Program-made: the position numbers and the translations under genes
Source of the DNA: Muricea muricata
Taxonomy: Eukaryota > Cnidaria > Anthozoa > Malacalcyonacea > Plexauridae
Direction: 5' to 3'
Length of the DNA stretch: 64,000 nt
Assembly (NCBI GenBank): GCA_963855995.1
Contig: OY979719.1
Span: 2,914,001 to 2,978,000, forward strand
In this document: one piece after another, positions 38,428 through 50,800 of the stretch
How positions within the stretch are numbered: position 1 is the first letter of the stretch
Layout: each line of letters opens with the position of its first letter
Notes under the pieces: generated by a model
What the model was told of the DNA's origin: nothing
What the model saw: only the letters and a program-made list of their open reading frames with translations
Database searches by the model: none

Positions 38428-38635
38428 TTAAGCCAAATGAGAGTCTGCTGTTCAGATTAACTGATAATATCCACTACAGTAACAGACCTTTGAAGTACTT
38501 GCGTCTGCCTTGCGTATACCAGTGCAAAATTAATCCCATTGTATTTTGGATAGAAAACTGTGTGACAGAGACACCTCTGAAGTCTATGTTGCTGGTTATA
38601 AGTTGAAAAAAGCCATAAATAAATGTTTATGAACG

Positions 38636-38641
38636 TTTATT
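38636..38641 (-). terminator. Candidate poly(A) signal of the light-chain gene
   Basis: AATAAA on the minus strand about 205 nt after the stop codon. Confidence 0.5.
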
Positions 38642-38844
38642 TCATGGCGAAACATTCTTTTATAAGTACATTCAAAACACATAAATTCGACACGCTACTT
38701 AGAGAACTGAACTGGTACATTATTCATAACTAGTGATATTAAAAACAGGGTTATATTTTATACAAGACCGTGTCTACCGAAGTTAAGTGTACATACAACA
38801 CTGTCTAAATGTCGATTTAAAAAGTCATTTTTTAAAAAACTAGT

Positions 38845-40422
38845 CTAATCTTCTTCTTTCGCGGAACCTTTGATGGTTTTACAGAAGTCGGCATAAAGCA
38901 GGTTTCCTTGACGATCCATCGGAGCGCTGTTGAACATTTCTTCAACCTCTTCTTCCGTAAATCTGCAGGGAAGTATAGTGAATGTGTTAAACTGACAGCT
39001 GAATAAGCGACTTGTTCCCTTTTTTTCACTCATGATCAAACTAATCCTGACAATAAGTTTAAATCACAAATAATACAATTTTCAACACTCAGCTCGGACA
39101 CTTACTTACTCTATCAGAATAGTTGTGGTTAAGGTGATAATAGATAGCATGAAATATCGAGATATATGTACAGGTTCTTTTTCTAAACCTTTGTCGTCGG
39201 AATGTTGGTAGATAGAAAATCATGCGGTACTCGTTAGAAATGCTCGTGAATGCTCTAAAATGTATGTAAATTAAACATGGTCCAATCAAACCCATATCGA
39301 TACAACATGACTTCATTTTAAAACGCCACGGGAGTTCGTATCAACATTGCGTTGTTATCAATAGCTGTTCGCCTGCCAGTTGCTTTAAATTAGAAACGAT
39401 TCAATCCGACAATATTACTGTTTTGGTTTGCAAAGTGGAAATTATACTTGCCGTGAATTCTTATGTACAATATAAGTAGCGAGTTTCGATTGCTACATTT
39501 GCTCAACAGATTTACAGTGCGCATATCTTTCGAGCAGATAAAAAGTACGATGAATACAATATTAGCACATTGGAACTTTCCCGCTGTGCGTTTCACACAA
39601 GCTAACAAACGACTTGATGCATCCATACAATCACGACTTAAATCTGCTCGTTTGTTTCTCGAAAAAAACCGCCTGCTTCTTCAAAACCACCGTGCAACCA
39701 AGTAATATGCATTTTGCAAACATGTAAACGTTATTCAAACAAACTTTTGCCCTTTTCTAGCTTTCCGGCGAATCCACAGACAAGCAATATAGTGATTGCT
39801 GCTGCTGGTCACTAAGTTCATGTGAAATGTCAATGTTTTTGGCTCATATTGCAAGATAAAGTCTGTTTTTCAAAAGTCTGTTCATAATTCTAAACTGCCG
39901 GTCACCACTACTACATATTCTAATTGCATTGCAAGGGGCTACGTGTAGACGTGTAATTATGTTACATTTCAAGAAATTGTAACAGTTTACATGAAAATAG
40001 TGTGAAAATAGGAATAATCATACTAACCTGTCTCCTGTTTGCATAAGCATATCTCTGAGTTTAGATTCTTGAATTTTCCCTGAACCTTGTTCGTCGAAGC
40101 AGCCGAATGCGTTGCGAATGACGTCCTCTGGGTCGGTACCGTTAAGCCTGTCGCCAAAAAGCGTAAGGAAAACTGTGAAGTTCATGGGACCTGGAGCTTC
40201 CTTGATCATTCCCTCTAGATAGTCATCCGTAGCCATTTTCCCCAAGTTTATGAAGGTTTCGTTGAGGTCGCTTTTATCGATAAAACCGTCCCGACCAACA
40301 TCGATCATGTTGAATGCTTCTTTAAATTCTTGGATCGTTTGTTGGTCGAACATAGCGAAGACATTCGAGGCTGCTCTTTGAGCCTTCTTTTTGGTCTTCC
40401 CCTTCCCTTTTTTCGAAGACAT
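38845..40422 (-). CDS. Myosin regulatory light chain
   Basis: Two coding exons, 40422-40028 and 38962-38845, joined across AG|A with a GTTAGT donor and CTGCAG acceptor, give 170 aa, the normal length. Regulatory light chains bind the IQ motif of the myosin II heavy chain neck and control its ATPase. The basic N-terminus ([13 protein letters not shown]) leads to [12 protein letters not shown]: Ser19, the myosin light chain kinase target, is kept, but the usual Thr18 is Ala. EF-hand 1 has loop [12 protein letters not shown] and could bind a divalent ion; the later loops have lost ligands, as usual in the family. The C-terminus ends KGSAKEED. The gene is divergent from AQR. It could be a muscle or non-muscle paralogue; the lack of Thr18 and the unusual C-terminal lobe ([15 protein letters not shown]) lean towards a specialised form. 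Confidence 0.95.
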
Positions 40423-40555
40423 TTTGGATTCCGAGAGAATTTCCTAAGTTTTTGTGAACACAAACAACTCGGAAACAACGCTCCTTGCTCGGACTGTGAC
40501 TTAAAGTGAGTGAGTTGTCTTTGCAACAGGCTTACTCCCTATACCAGTTGACCAG

Positions 40556-40565
40556 CCCAATATGG
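40556..40565 (-). promoter_or_regulatory. CArG-like box upstream of the light-chain gene
   Basis: CCATATTGGG on the minus strand, one base from the CC(A/T)6GG consensus bound by SRF, about 135 nt upstream of the start codon. Muscle and cytoskeletal genes often use CArG boxes. One near-match alone is weak evidence. Confidence 0.3.
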
Positions 40566-41859
40566 CCTGTCAAAAATACCTCCGCCTGTTCTCACATTTG
40601 ATTGGTCAACATATCACTCTTGGGGGTGTGTGCAGTCCTTCTTATTGGTCAATTTCCGAAGCATCGGGAATAAAAATCCTGCCGTTGTGATACGATCAAA
40701 TGCATTGTTTTGCATTTAATTTCGATAGCAAACGTAGACAACTGATTTAGCCGACACTGGTACATTTCTGCTCGGCAGACACTGCTCGCGAAGAAGTGCA
40801 GTTTCATATAAGCTTGCTTATCAAACAATTTGGCAAAGCGATGTTGAGTTTCGAAAACAATTTCGACACAAGTGTGAAATGTTTCACTGTTTGTGTCGAC
40901 AGATTACAAGGAACTTGCTGCCGGCTGCGCGAAATTCAATCATGTCAGTTGTCCGTTATACAAATATCTAGTCTTGTAACTAAGGATTGCAATGCCTTAT
41001 CCAGCTGTTCGGGCTAGGGGACATCGAATAATATATATACACTGCAAGTATTAATTTAGACTATATTATACAATGACGACTTAACTGGTTGACTCAAATT
41101 TTACACGCACTTTTTGGGCTGCCTATGATTAGACTGGTTGAAACTTGGTTGATCAAAAAACTATCAAGCTAACTGGGGACCATTTATCAAAAAGTGAAAT
41201 ATATTTTAACTATTTGAGAAATTGTTTTAATGTAAGAATACCTGCGTACAATTCAACTTCAAATATATATGATTAAAGCATGATTTACGAATTTTTTGAT
41301 GGTGACGATGCGATGCCTTCATTCATTACATATACGTAAATATAAAAAACATCATAAAATGATGATAATTTATATAAAGTCAAGGAATAAAAAGCATTCA
41401 AACTTACTGAAAAAATTCTTTCTGTGTAAAAGGTGTCAATTCCTATAAAATAACAGTTCCTAATGCAAGCAAGTATTAAATATTCATATTCAAATTTCAT
41501 CGTTTCGCTCAGTGTGAATTTTTTACTCCAGTTGTGAGAGAAAAACAGCTCAGTGTCAATATATCGAGAATCCCGAGGAGGAGACTGCTTCCTAAATATG
41601 TCGGAAGTCCGAAACGTTTCATGGACGATGTTATTTTGAAAAAAAATCCAGAATTAAACCCGTGTTTACAAGGCAATTTATTTGGTTTCCAAGAATATAC
41701 AAGAGGTACATCTAAGGCATTAAAATTGACCCTAAAATCGATGTGAATATTCTAAGGACGCTTGGAAGACGAGCTTGATTTTGTTGGAAGAGTGCAGTTT
41801 TGTAACAACTGGTTCATGCTTGTGCACGTGTTGTGGTTTTAAAAACATTTAAAGTCAGT
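40566..41859. other. Divergent intergenic region between light chain and AQR
   Basis: Contains the presumed promoters and 5' leaders of both genes. No clear TATA box and no coding exon. A 70-codon frame at 41534-41746 looks fortuitous. Confidence 0.45.
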
Positions 41860-44800
41860 ATGGTGAAGGAGAAGGGCAAAGGACGTCGAGGTGGTTTTGC
41901 GCCAACAGTTCAGCAGATAAACGCTGATATCTTGACTCAAGTATGACATTTTTACATTCATAAAGTTTACGAGGTTTATTATCATAGGTCACTTTATTAC
42001 TGCACCAGTCAATGGTTTGCCCCTGGTGCAGGTATGGGGCAAACCCCTGGCTTTTTGCAATTCAAGGGCATAGCCAGCATAGTTTGATGTGGGGAGCATA
42101 TTCATATGTTTGCGTTCTGCACAATTAATTTCTTTTAAATTGTTTGTTTTTATGGTCTGTGAACATGAGTATATGAATATGGAACCCACTACCTAAATTA
42201 TTGACCTGGCTATGCCTTTGGTACAATTTCCTTAATTTTGTTCACAAGTCCTGTTCAAATGCTTGATGTCGGTCCACCTGAGGCAACCTATTTGACTGGT
42301 GCATGACATAACAAGTTTATGTAAATAACAAAGAAAATATTTATCATTTGTAACTGCTTGATTAAGTTCTGATCAATGCTGTTTCATGCTGACAAACTCT
42401 TTATTTTTCATATTAACTCAACATTCTAGGTAGCAAATACATATTGGGCACCTCATCATAAACACTTGCCATATGATCCAAAGGTAACAAACATTGATTA
42501 AAATTTTTGCTGCTTAATATTAAAAGTTGATTAAATGTTGAATTTTAGCTAGCTTATTGTAATGCAACAACAATATAATATAATTTGAAAATGTTTTTGT
42601 CTTGCCAGGTTATAAACAAAATATATGAGAAGGATCTCCTAGGATGCAGGTATTCATAAGATAATTGGGCTAGTTACAAAGCTGAATGCTATACATTTGG
42701 GGGTCTAGGGCAAAACCTGACTTTTTAAATGTGATTGGTGTGTTATATATTAGGGGAGGGGACAGTACAGATAAAATTCCCAGGAAGATTTGAAAATCAG
42801 ATGCTATGTATGTGTATATATATGGGCACTCATTAACTGGAGACCTGGTCAAATTTCCCTAGTTAACCCCCTTTTCTGTCTGGGTGCCCCTGTATTTCAG
42901 TTTCTAAAGTGCTTGCATTTTTACATTGCATCATTGTGTAGTTTCTCAATTCAAAGAATAATGCTTTTGGAGTTCAGGTATGTCATATATAATTAGTGCA
43001 TTTAATGTGATACTATGTATTAGACAATTGCTGCATTTCACCTTTGACTGTACTTATATTTGTTTTAGCCAATACTTGGAAAACTACTTGTGGCCAAACT
43101 TTAGTTCTGAGCAGGTGCATACTGATAATTAATTCTTTTGAAAATGACATATATATTCATTAGTGAATAATTCATTCTACTAGTGTTCAAATAATTTGTT
43201 TATATTGCTAAGGCTTCCTCGGCCCATGTGATGTCTATAGTTGTCATGGTGAACGAAAAGTTTAGAGAAAGTGTACCACCTTGGGAGGTAAATGTCATAG
43301 CTTCTAGGAATGTAAATTTCAAAACATCTTCTATTTTCATTGGTAGTAGGGAGGGAGGGAGTGAGGGGGGGGGGGGGGGAGGGCAGGAGAGATGATACAT
43401 GCTTGCATCTGGTGCCAGTAAATGGTTTGCCACCTGGCACCAATATATGAGAATTTGGCCACCCTTATATGACCCTATATAAATATGACCTTATATAAAT
43501 ATGACTATATAATCTTCCACCCTTCCCTCCCCATGCCCTTCCAGAATCCTGGTCCTTGCACATTTCTGTACCTTGTCATGGTCTAATTGGTCTTGAAGAT
43601 TGTGTTAAATTCGTTTATCCTGCTTTGTGGTGGAATGACATTAGAGACGTACACATTCCTGAATTCTTCATATTGCCATTTCTGCTTCAGATCTTCAAGT
43701 CAAAGCCAGAGGAATTTCCAGGATTTTTTCGACATGTCCTAGATATCAGTTTGCTTGAAGAGGTAAAATGTCAGAGAACTTGGAAACCATATATTTTGAC
43801 AACACTGAAAAAAGTTTGGTTGTCAAACAGTAATATATTCCCTATTTCTTTTTGCAGTCTGTTTCCATTAAAGAAAAGGTTTTGATATTACGTTTTCTTA
43901 TCCACTGCTTCAGCAGTTTGGTAAGTGTGAAATAAATGCTTTTCATATGCATTATTGAGAGTGACTCAGTAACATAACCTGAATATTTAGGAAACAGATG
44001 TCATTCGTAAACAAGTTCAACAATTGGTTTCTCTGCCAATGTGGTCATGTTTATTACCAGTGAGTATCATGTAAAGTGCATTGCAATTAATATATTGCAC
44101 ATACTGCCTTGTACTGTACTGTATTCATTGTACTTTGATGTGTTGTACTGTTGTGTACTGTATTATCCTGTATTGTACCACATTGCACTGTGTTGTATTC
44201 ATTGTACTCTCATGTGTTGTACTGTGGTGTACTCTGTCTGTATTTTCCTTCACTGTACCACATTTGACTGGGCTGTATACTTGTACTTTAATGTGCTGTA
44301 CTATATTGTACTGTACATTTTACTATGCTGTACTGCATTGTACTACATTGTACTGAACTGCACTAGCCCAGATTTATCAATTCTGTAGGGGAGACTTCAA
44401 CAAGAACTCAAGTCCATACCAAAGTACAGAAAATTTTGGGGCCACTTGAAAAAGAAAGATGCAAAATGTGATGAAAATACTTTGAAAAGGTAATATTTGC
44501 CACTGGGATAGTAAATAGTTCTTTAGTTGTGTAACAATTTTCCACATTGTTACCAGGTTGGAGAAGGAAAGACAATATCTGGCGGAGCTGATCAAGACTT
44601 TCTTCAAAGTGTTGGATTCAATAAAGGACCCTGGTGAGTAAAATGAGTATTGTAGTTCAAACCTGGCAGTTTCTTAATTATCTAAAATCTTCATGTACTT
44701 TTTGCCGGCAGATTCTGTAGACAAAGACAAAGTACACTTCTGTGAACGTTTTCTTGAACTATTGGTGGACTTAGAGGTAAACTTCGACAATATCTCTACC

Positions 44801-47800
44801 AAGCCCACTCTCAAGTCTTCCCTATCAACTTGTCAGAAGTAACATTCTGCTCTAATGACCTGCTTGTCCATATAGCATACTCCCCACCAGGGTTGGAAAA
44901 AATATTTTCCTTTCTGGGACCATAGATCCGATATAAAAATATTTCTGCAAACTGAAATTGCTTGTGCAAAAAAGAACAACAATCAGTTTTAGCCGCTATT
45001 TAGCCAAATAGAATTAATTTTTGATAATCATTCGAAAATGTTTTATGCAGTTATATTACCTCTCGATCTCTCATGATCAACCTGTCTAATTATATGAGAG
45101 ATGTTCAGATGATTTTGTTTGATGTTTCCAATACAGAATTTCATCATGTAAATTTTCTCCTTACATTGCACTAGCAGAAACTTTCTGCTTTCATCTGATG
45201 CAGAAACTAGTACAGTACAATGTAAACTATTGTCAGGAAACTTGTGTACAAATCCATTTTTTTATCAAAATTTGTTTCACCTAAAATATTTTATAAATGT
45301 GAACTTGAAATATTTTCTGGGAACCCCAAAATTTTCTGGGACCAATGGTCCCGTGGTTCGATACATTTTCCACCCCTGCTCCCCACTCTAATTTAGATGG
45401 AGCACGTGTTTTTGACAAGATTTTGTTAGTTTCTTTTCACAATTCTCTTGAGCCCCACCTCTCCCTAAAAAGCTCTGTCCACCTGACCCCAATAACCCCA
45501 ACCATCTCCCATTTCTCCTGAAAATCATGCCCCTACTAAAAAGCCCCACTTACTCCAATAAGCCCCACCTCCTCACATTTATCTGTTCTAAATCAGGCAT
45601 TGCTTCCGACAAGAAGATTTTTCAATACTGTTCTTGATGACGCCCATGTTGTAGTAAGTAAACAATCCGAGCGTATTATGGAAAGTGGCTAAAAATGACC
45701 AAGTGTAATCCAGCCAAGTGGTTTTTGTACCACCTTAAGGGCCTATCCAGGTACCCTTCAAGTGTGGTGTTGTCATTGCCACTCTTCTCTTTTAAGCTGG
45801 GAGGTCCAGGTTCAAACCTTGGACAAGCCTCTACTGTAGTGAAGTCTTGGAGTAATTTAGGTTAAAGGACTGGCTTTATGGCATTTCTTCTCTGACAAGC
45901 TTGTTAAAGCCATAGGTGTCTCATATAGAATATGCTGACCTCAAAGTGAAGAATTGAAATGAATATTAGATAGATTTTTAATTTTGACTGAAAATTTCTT
46001 TTCAGGAGCATTGCAGTCTTGCATATCTTGCCAAAGAACCAATTAAAGGAAAATTATTCACGCAGGTTAGCGCATTCATTGCATTGATTAATATATAAAT
46101 CTTTACAAACGTCAGTCTATGGTTGTTGCAACTTCCTATTGAGATAAAAAGGATACTGTTAGACTATTTAGAAATTGTTTTATTGCATCAACGAAGACAA
46201 TGATACATTTTTGTGTCTGTTCTTTATGTAGTTGCTGGACATGTTGCGTTTTTACGCTGGATTTGAAATTAATGATGTAACAGGTTCGTAATTGCCTAAC
46301 GGAATGCAGCTAAAAGTTGTGAATATTAGACCATGCTGCATTTTGTTGAAGTAGTGTGCGATAAGAGAAAGATTGAGACCTTATACTTGTGTTATGAGAA
46401 TTTTCTGTGGATAATTCAAACTTGAATGAATAACAAAACGTACACGAGTGTCTGGAGTTCAGATCAGCAAAAGGCCAACTAAATTTTTACGCTTTTTGTA
46501 ACAGGTTCAGCTCTTACAGACCACGAAATGGTCGATATTCACTACAATAAAATAATATCGCTTCAGGTACGAGTAAAGATTTTGGCTTTGCATTAAAAAG
46601 CGAAGAAGACCAGGTGTTTGGTAAATTTTGTCCGTGTTTTTTAGAGAGCGGCATTTAAAAACTTTCCGGAACTTCACAATTTCGCTCTAAGCAATGTGGC
46701 AAGCGTGGACACCAGAGAAGCTTTGCTGAAACAACTGGAACCATTGAAGTAAGTGTAAATTTACCATTTGGAAAACGGAAAAGTTGGAAGAACCTTACAG
46801 GAATGTTTTTTCCAATACGAGTCTTTACGGTTACTCCTAGCTTAAGTTTGCATAGTGAATATCAATATCAGTTTAGTTTTGTGGAAACACCTGGTAAATT
46901 TACCATTGAGTTAGTATTTACAGACATCCCAACTGACAGATCGAAAACTTTGCAATAATATATAATATAAATTTTGTGGTGTTTCCACAAAATTGACCTC
47001 TAGTTATATATCATTTATTTTGAGAATGTCCGCTGCAGAAAGGCATAAAAAGCAAGGACACGAGGAATATTGAATTGCGAAAAGATCTTTAACTCGAAAG
47101 TGCTGACCTTTAACTCACCAATTTGAAGGCAATATTTTTCATTTTAGAGATAGCAAGTTGCAGGAAATATGTGCGTACCTAAATCTCCTGCCAACGCCCG
47201 AGGAAGAAAAATCAAGTTATGACAAAGACCTTTTGCTTGAGATTTTGGTAGTATTGAAATATACGTTGTGTGTTCTAAAAATATACAGTCCCAATTAAAA
47301 ACCAACATTCTCTCATGTGTATTTGTCAGATATCACGGCACGAAAGAAGACTTTCTCAAATCGAGGCTCTCAATGACATGCCTCTGTATCCTACAGAGCA
47401 GATATTATGGGATGAAAATATCGTACCGTCCCAGTATTATTCTGGCCAGGGTATGTATATCTTAAAACACCGAAGAGAACTGGCACTAGTAATACAAATG
47501 CAATTCCAAAAGTTGAGCGGATAGTAAATTCTCTATTTAATCTAAATTTTCAGATTCATAATTGCCTTTACAAAACGTTATTACAAAGTATCAGCAAGTT
47601 TATATATAAATTATTAAACACAGCAAAATGGTTTTCTACCCTGTTGCGAGTTCTGGGCTCATAGTCAGATTACCTCGTAGATAAAGCACATCATTACTGT
47701 ACATTATTTTTCTAGAATGCCTGGCTTTGCCTAAGTTGAACCTTCAGTTTTTGACTCTACACGATTATTTGCTGAGAAACCTCAATTTATTCAGATTGGA

Positions 47801-50800
47801 ATCAACTTGTAAGTATGGCATGTAGCATTAAGCATGCATGTACACCATATACATGTAGTACTCTTCTCGCCAATGCAACAATGTAGTTGCCTATAAATCG
47901 TTTCTCTTTGACGTCCGTGTTTAGTCAGTTGTAGTTCTTGCTTGCTCGTGAAAGTTTAGACTTTGAGACGATAGCTTACAGGCAATAGCGAATTTTCAGA
48001 GTGTATGACTCCTTTCTTGAACATTCCTAACGGATTTAAGCGTTTACATCCATCGAAAAGAGAAAACCGCAGGAAAAGTGTAAGCAAATCTTCTTATAAC
48101 CACATATTGTGTCATCACGCTTGTACGTGCATTGCCGGAGAATTGTTTCAAATTTTACATTAAAATTCAGTCTTCATGAATATCAAACTTGTGTAAGATT
48201 CTGAATAATATTTCTTCGTGTATTCCTAGATGAAATAAGACAAGATGTGGAAGATGTGGTTAAGCACATGCGACCTTGGTAAGGAATGGTGTAGAGGGGA
48301 GGTTTAGGAAAGGGGGTATCTCTGTCATTAGATATAATTGTACGAAATGCAACATAAGAGAAAAACTTCATTTTCATGGTTTTTTCGCTTCTCATGTCAG
48401 TGGAATGACGTCATTTAAGTCATTTTTGAAGCACAAAATAATGGAAAACTTTTGTGTTCACTTAAATGACGTCAGTGCTGGTAACTTAAAGAGCCAAAAA
48501 AGGCCACGAAGATTGCTTTTTTTCTCTTGAAATAAAACTTATATTTCCTAAAATGTCTTTCCTAAAATATCACAACTGTGTCAATATTTGAAATGTGCCA
48601 TTCATCATCAATATTACCTGGTTGCTCGTGGCGTATACCTACCTCCTGCTTCTTCTGTATTTTTTCCCGTTCGTATTTTTATTTTCAACGTCTTGATATC
48701 ATGTCCTTGTCGTGCGTCACTTTACAAATATGTTTCATACTCCTCGTAGGTCGAATGAATTAGGCAGGACGGAGTTCCGTGGTTGGGCGCGAATGGGTTT
48801 GGTATGTTTTCTGCTTTGAAATTCTCTGACCAACAACTTTGATGAAATCTTTGAACATTGAAATTTCCAGTTTGAATGTACTGTACTGTATTTCTGATGT
48901 GGACATGTTTCGTGTTCTTGTTTTCTAGCCAATATCCAGTTTCACAGTTGTGGAGGTAGGAAATCTTTTGTGAGGCTAATAGGGTATTTTATATGACTCA
49001 TGTGGTCCCGCTTACAGGAACGAGATCAGAGTGGGATGATTTTGATCTACTGAAATACGTTTCACGCTTCGTGATCTAGACAGACTGCGTTCTCTTTGTA
49101 AGGGTAGATTAAGTGTAGATAAAGCATCAATAGTAAGTAATCTTAGAGAAGTGTGGTATCTTCTATAGCCCACATCTCAGTTATTTAACTAGTGGACTTG
49201 TATGTTTATATATAACCTTGGTGACAATACATCAAAATCATTCCGCCGCTAATCTCGTCCGGACAAGTAGGATCACATAAACGGCCCGGAAATCTTCGCC
49301 ACTCCTCTCTTCCGCCTTGGACATTGGTTTAACCACGTTATCATCTCTCAGGTAGCGAAGCCAAACATCGGAGAGAACCGTCCATCCCGAGTGCGTGCCG
49401 ACGTCAGCATTGATCTGAATGTTCGAAATGAAATCAAAACTGAATGGGAATCAATCAGAAAACACGATGTTGTCTTTCTTGTTTGTTGTCGACCTGCTAA
49501 GGCTACGGCGTCGATTGATCCCAATCAGCCTTTTAAGGAGAGGGTAATCACAAATTCATTTTGAAAAAAAAAACCAGTTTAATGCAACTGATAAAACTAG
49601 TGCAGCTTTAGTTTAGTTTTCTTCTGGTAATGAGTGATTCTCCTGTCACGCACGTGACATTTAACAATTATTCGCCGAAGGCGAGGTGATTACCGGGGAA
49701 TAATAAGGCGAGGTGATTACCGGGGAATAATAAGGCGAGGTGATTACCGGGGAATAATAAGGCGAGGTGACTATTTCCCGAAAATCACCGCGCCTGAGGC
49801 GAATAATTGTTTTAGTATTTTTACACAAGTTATTTTAGTTTTGTGTATTTCTTTGTCCGTAATTTGTACAAAACGGCGGCTAGTCGCCATTTTGTAAACT
49901 TGTTTTTACTGTTATATTCACCTGTAGGTGAATATAAAGGAATGTCACGTCATATTGGACCAATCACAACGTCGGATTTCTTATGTTCACTTGTGTAAAA
50001 ATACTAATACTATTTATTTTGGTGACACAAAAACCATAAAGACCAATGGAAGTGCCATGTCATGTGTGTGATGGGAACCCAATTTTGGTTTTACTCAACC
50101 TCGGAGAAACAGTTCAGAAGTGTATAATGGAGCTTCCTGGTATATACTGTGCTGTGGTTTATGTCTCTTCTTTAGCGGCACAGGATGCATATGAGATTAA
50201 CTTTTCTGAATTAGTGTTCCCCTGGGTAGAACAGTGCAGAATTGATAATACTTTACAAGCATAGTGCTGTAAATGAGTTACAGTTCAGGTTTCTTTCTGT
50301 AGTGACACTGGATCAACAAAAGATATCTCTGTTTCTTTAGAAGAACAGTTTAGAACCGATGAAGCTATCCGGTATAAATGAAATATAGTTTTTGAACAAG
50401 CTCTATATATGTTATCGCATTTTACTTTAGTATGGTATTGATTACGTGCGCGGTGCTGAGGTTGAAGGCATGTTAGACGAACAAGGCAAAGTCATTGAAG
50501 AAGGTTTGTGTGTTCTTCTTTTAAATGCTTGAAAACATCGGGAGAAAATTCGCTCATTTTCTATGCCGTATATTTCAAGGCCCGGAGCCCAAACCTGAAT
50601 TCAAAGGAGAAGCGAGAACTTTCAGATTGTGGCTTGATACAAACCAGTATCAACAGGATATGGCCGCCACTGTTCAAGGAACCGAGGTATGGATCCTGTC
50701 CCTCCTTTGACCATAGATATTAGAAAGGGGAATGGATTGGCAACGCTATTCAATACTACACACGATCTTCGGCTCAGTTATTTTGAATAAACCGGAAACA

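Noticed and set aside
38832-39039. Second-frame ORFs over the light-chain 3' exon
   Set aside because: They run through the intron acceptor; only the frame joined to 40028 gives the conserved light-chain C-terminus.
44041-44388. Cys/Leu/Tyr-rich frames
   Set aside because: Produced by the TGTACTG-type low-complexity repeat in AQR intron 9.
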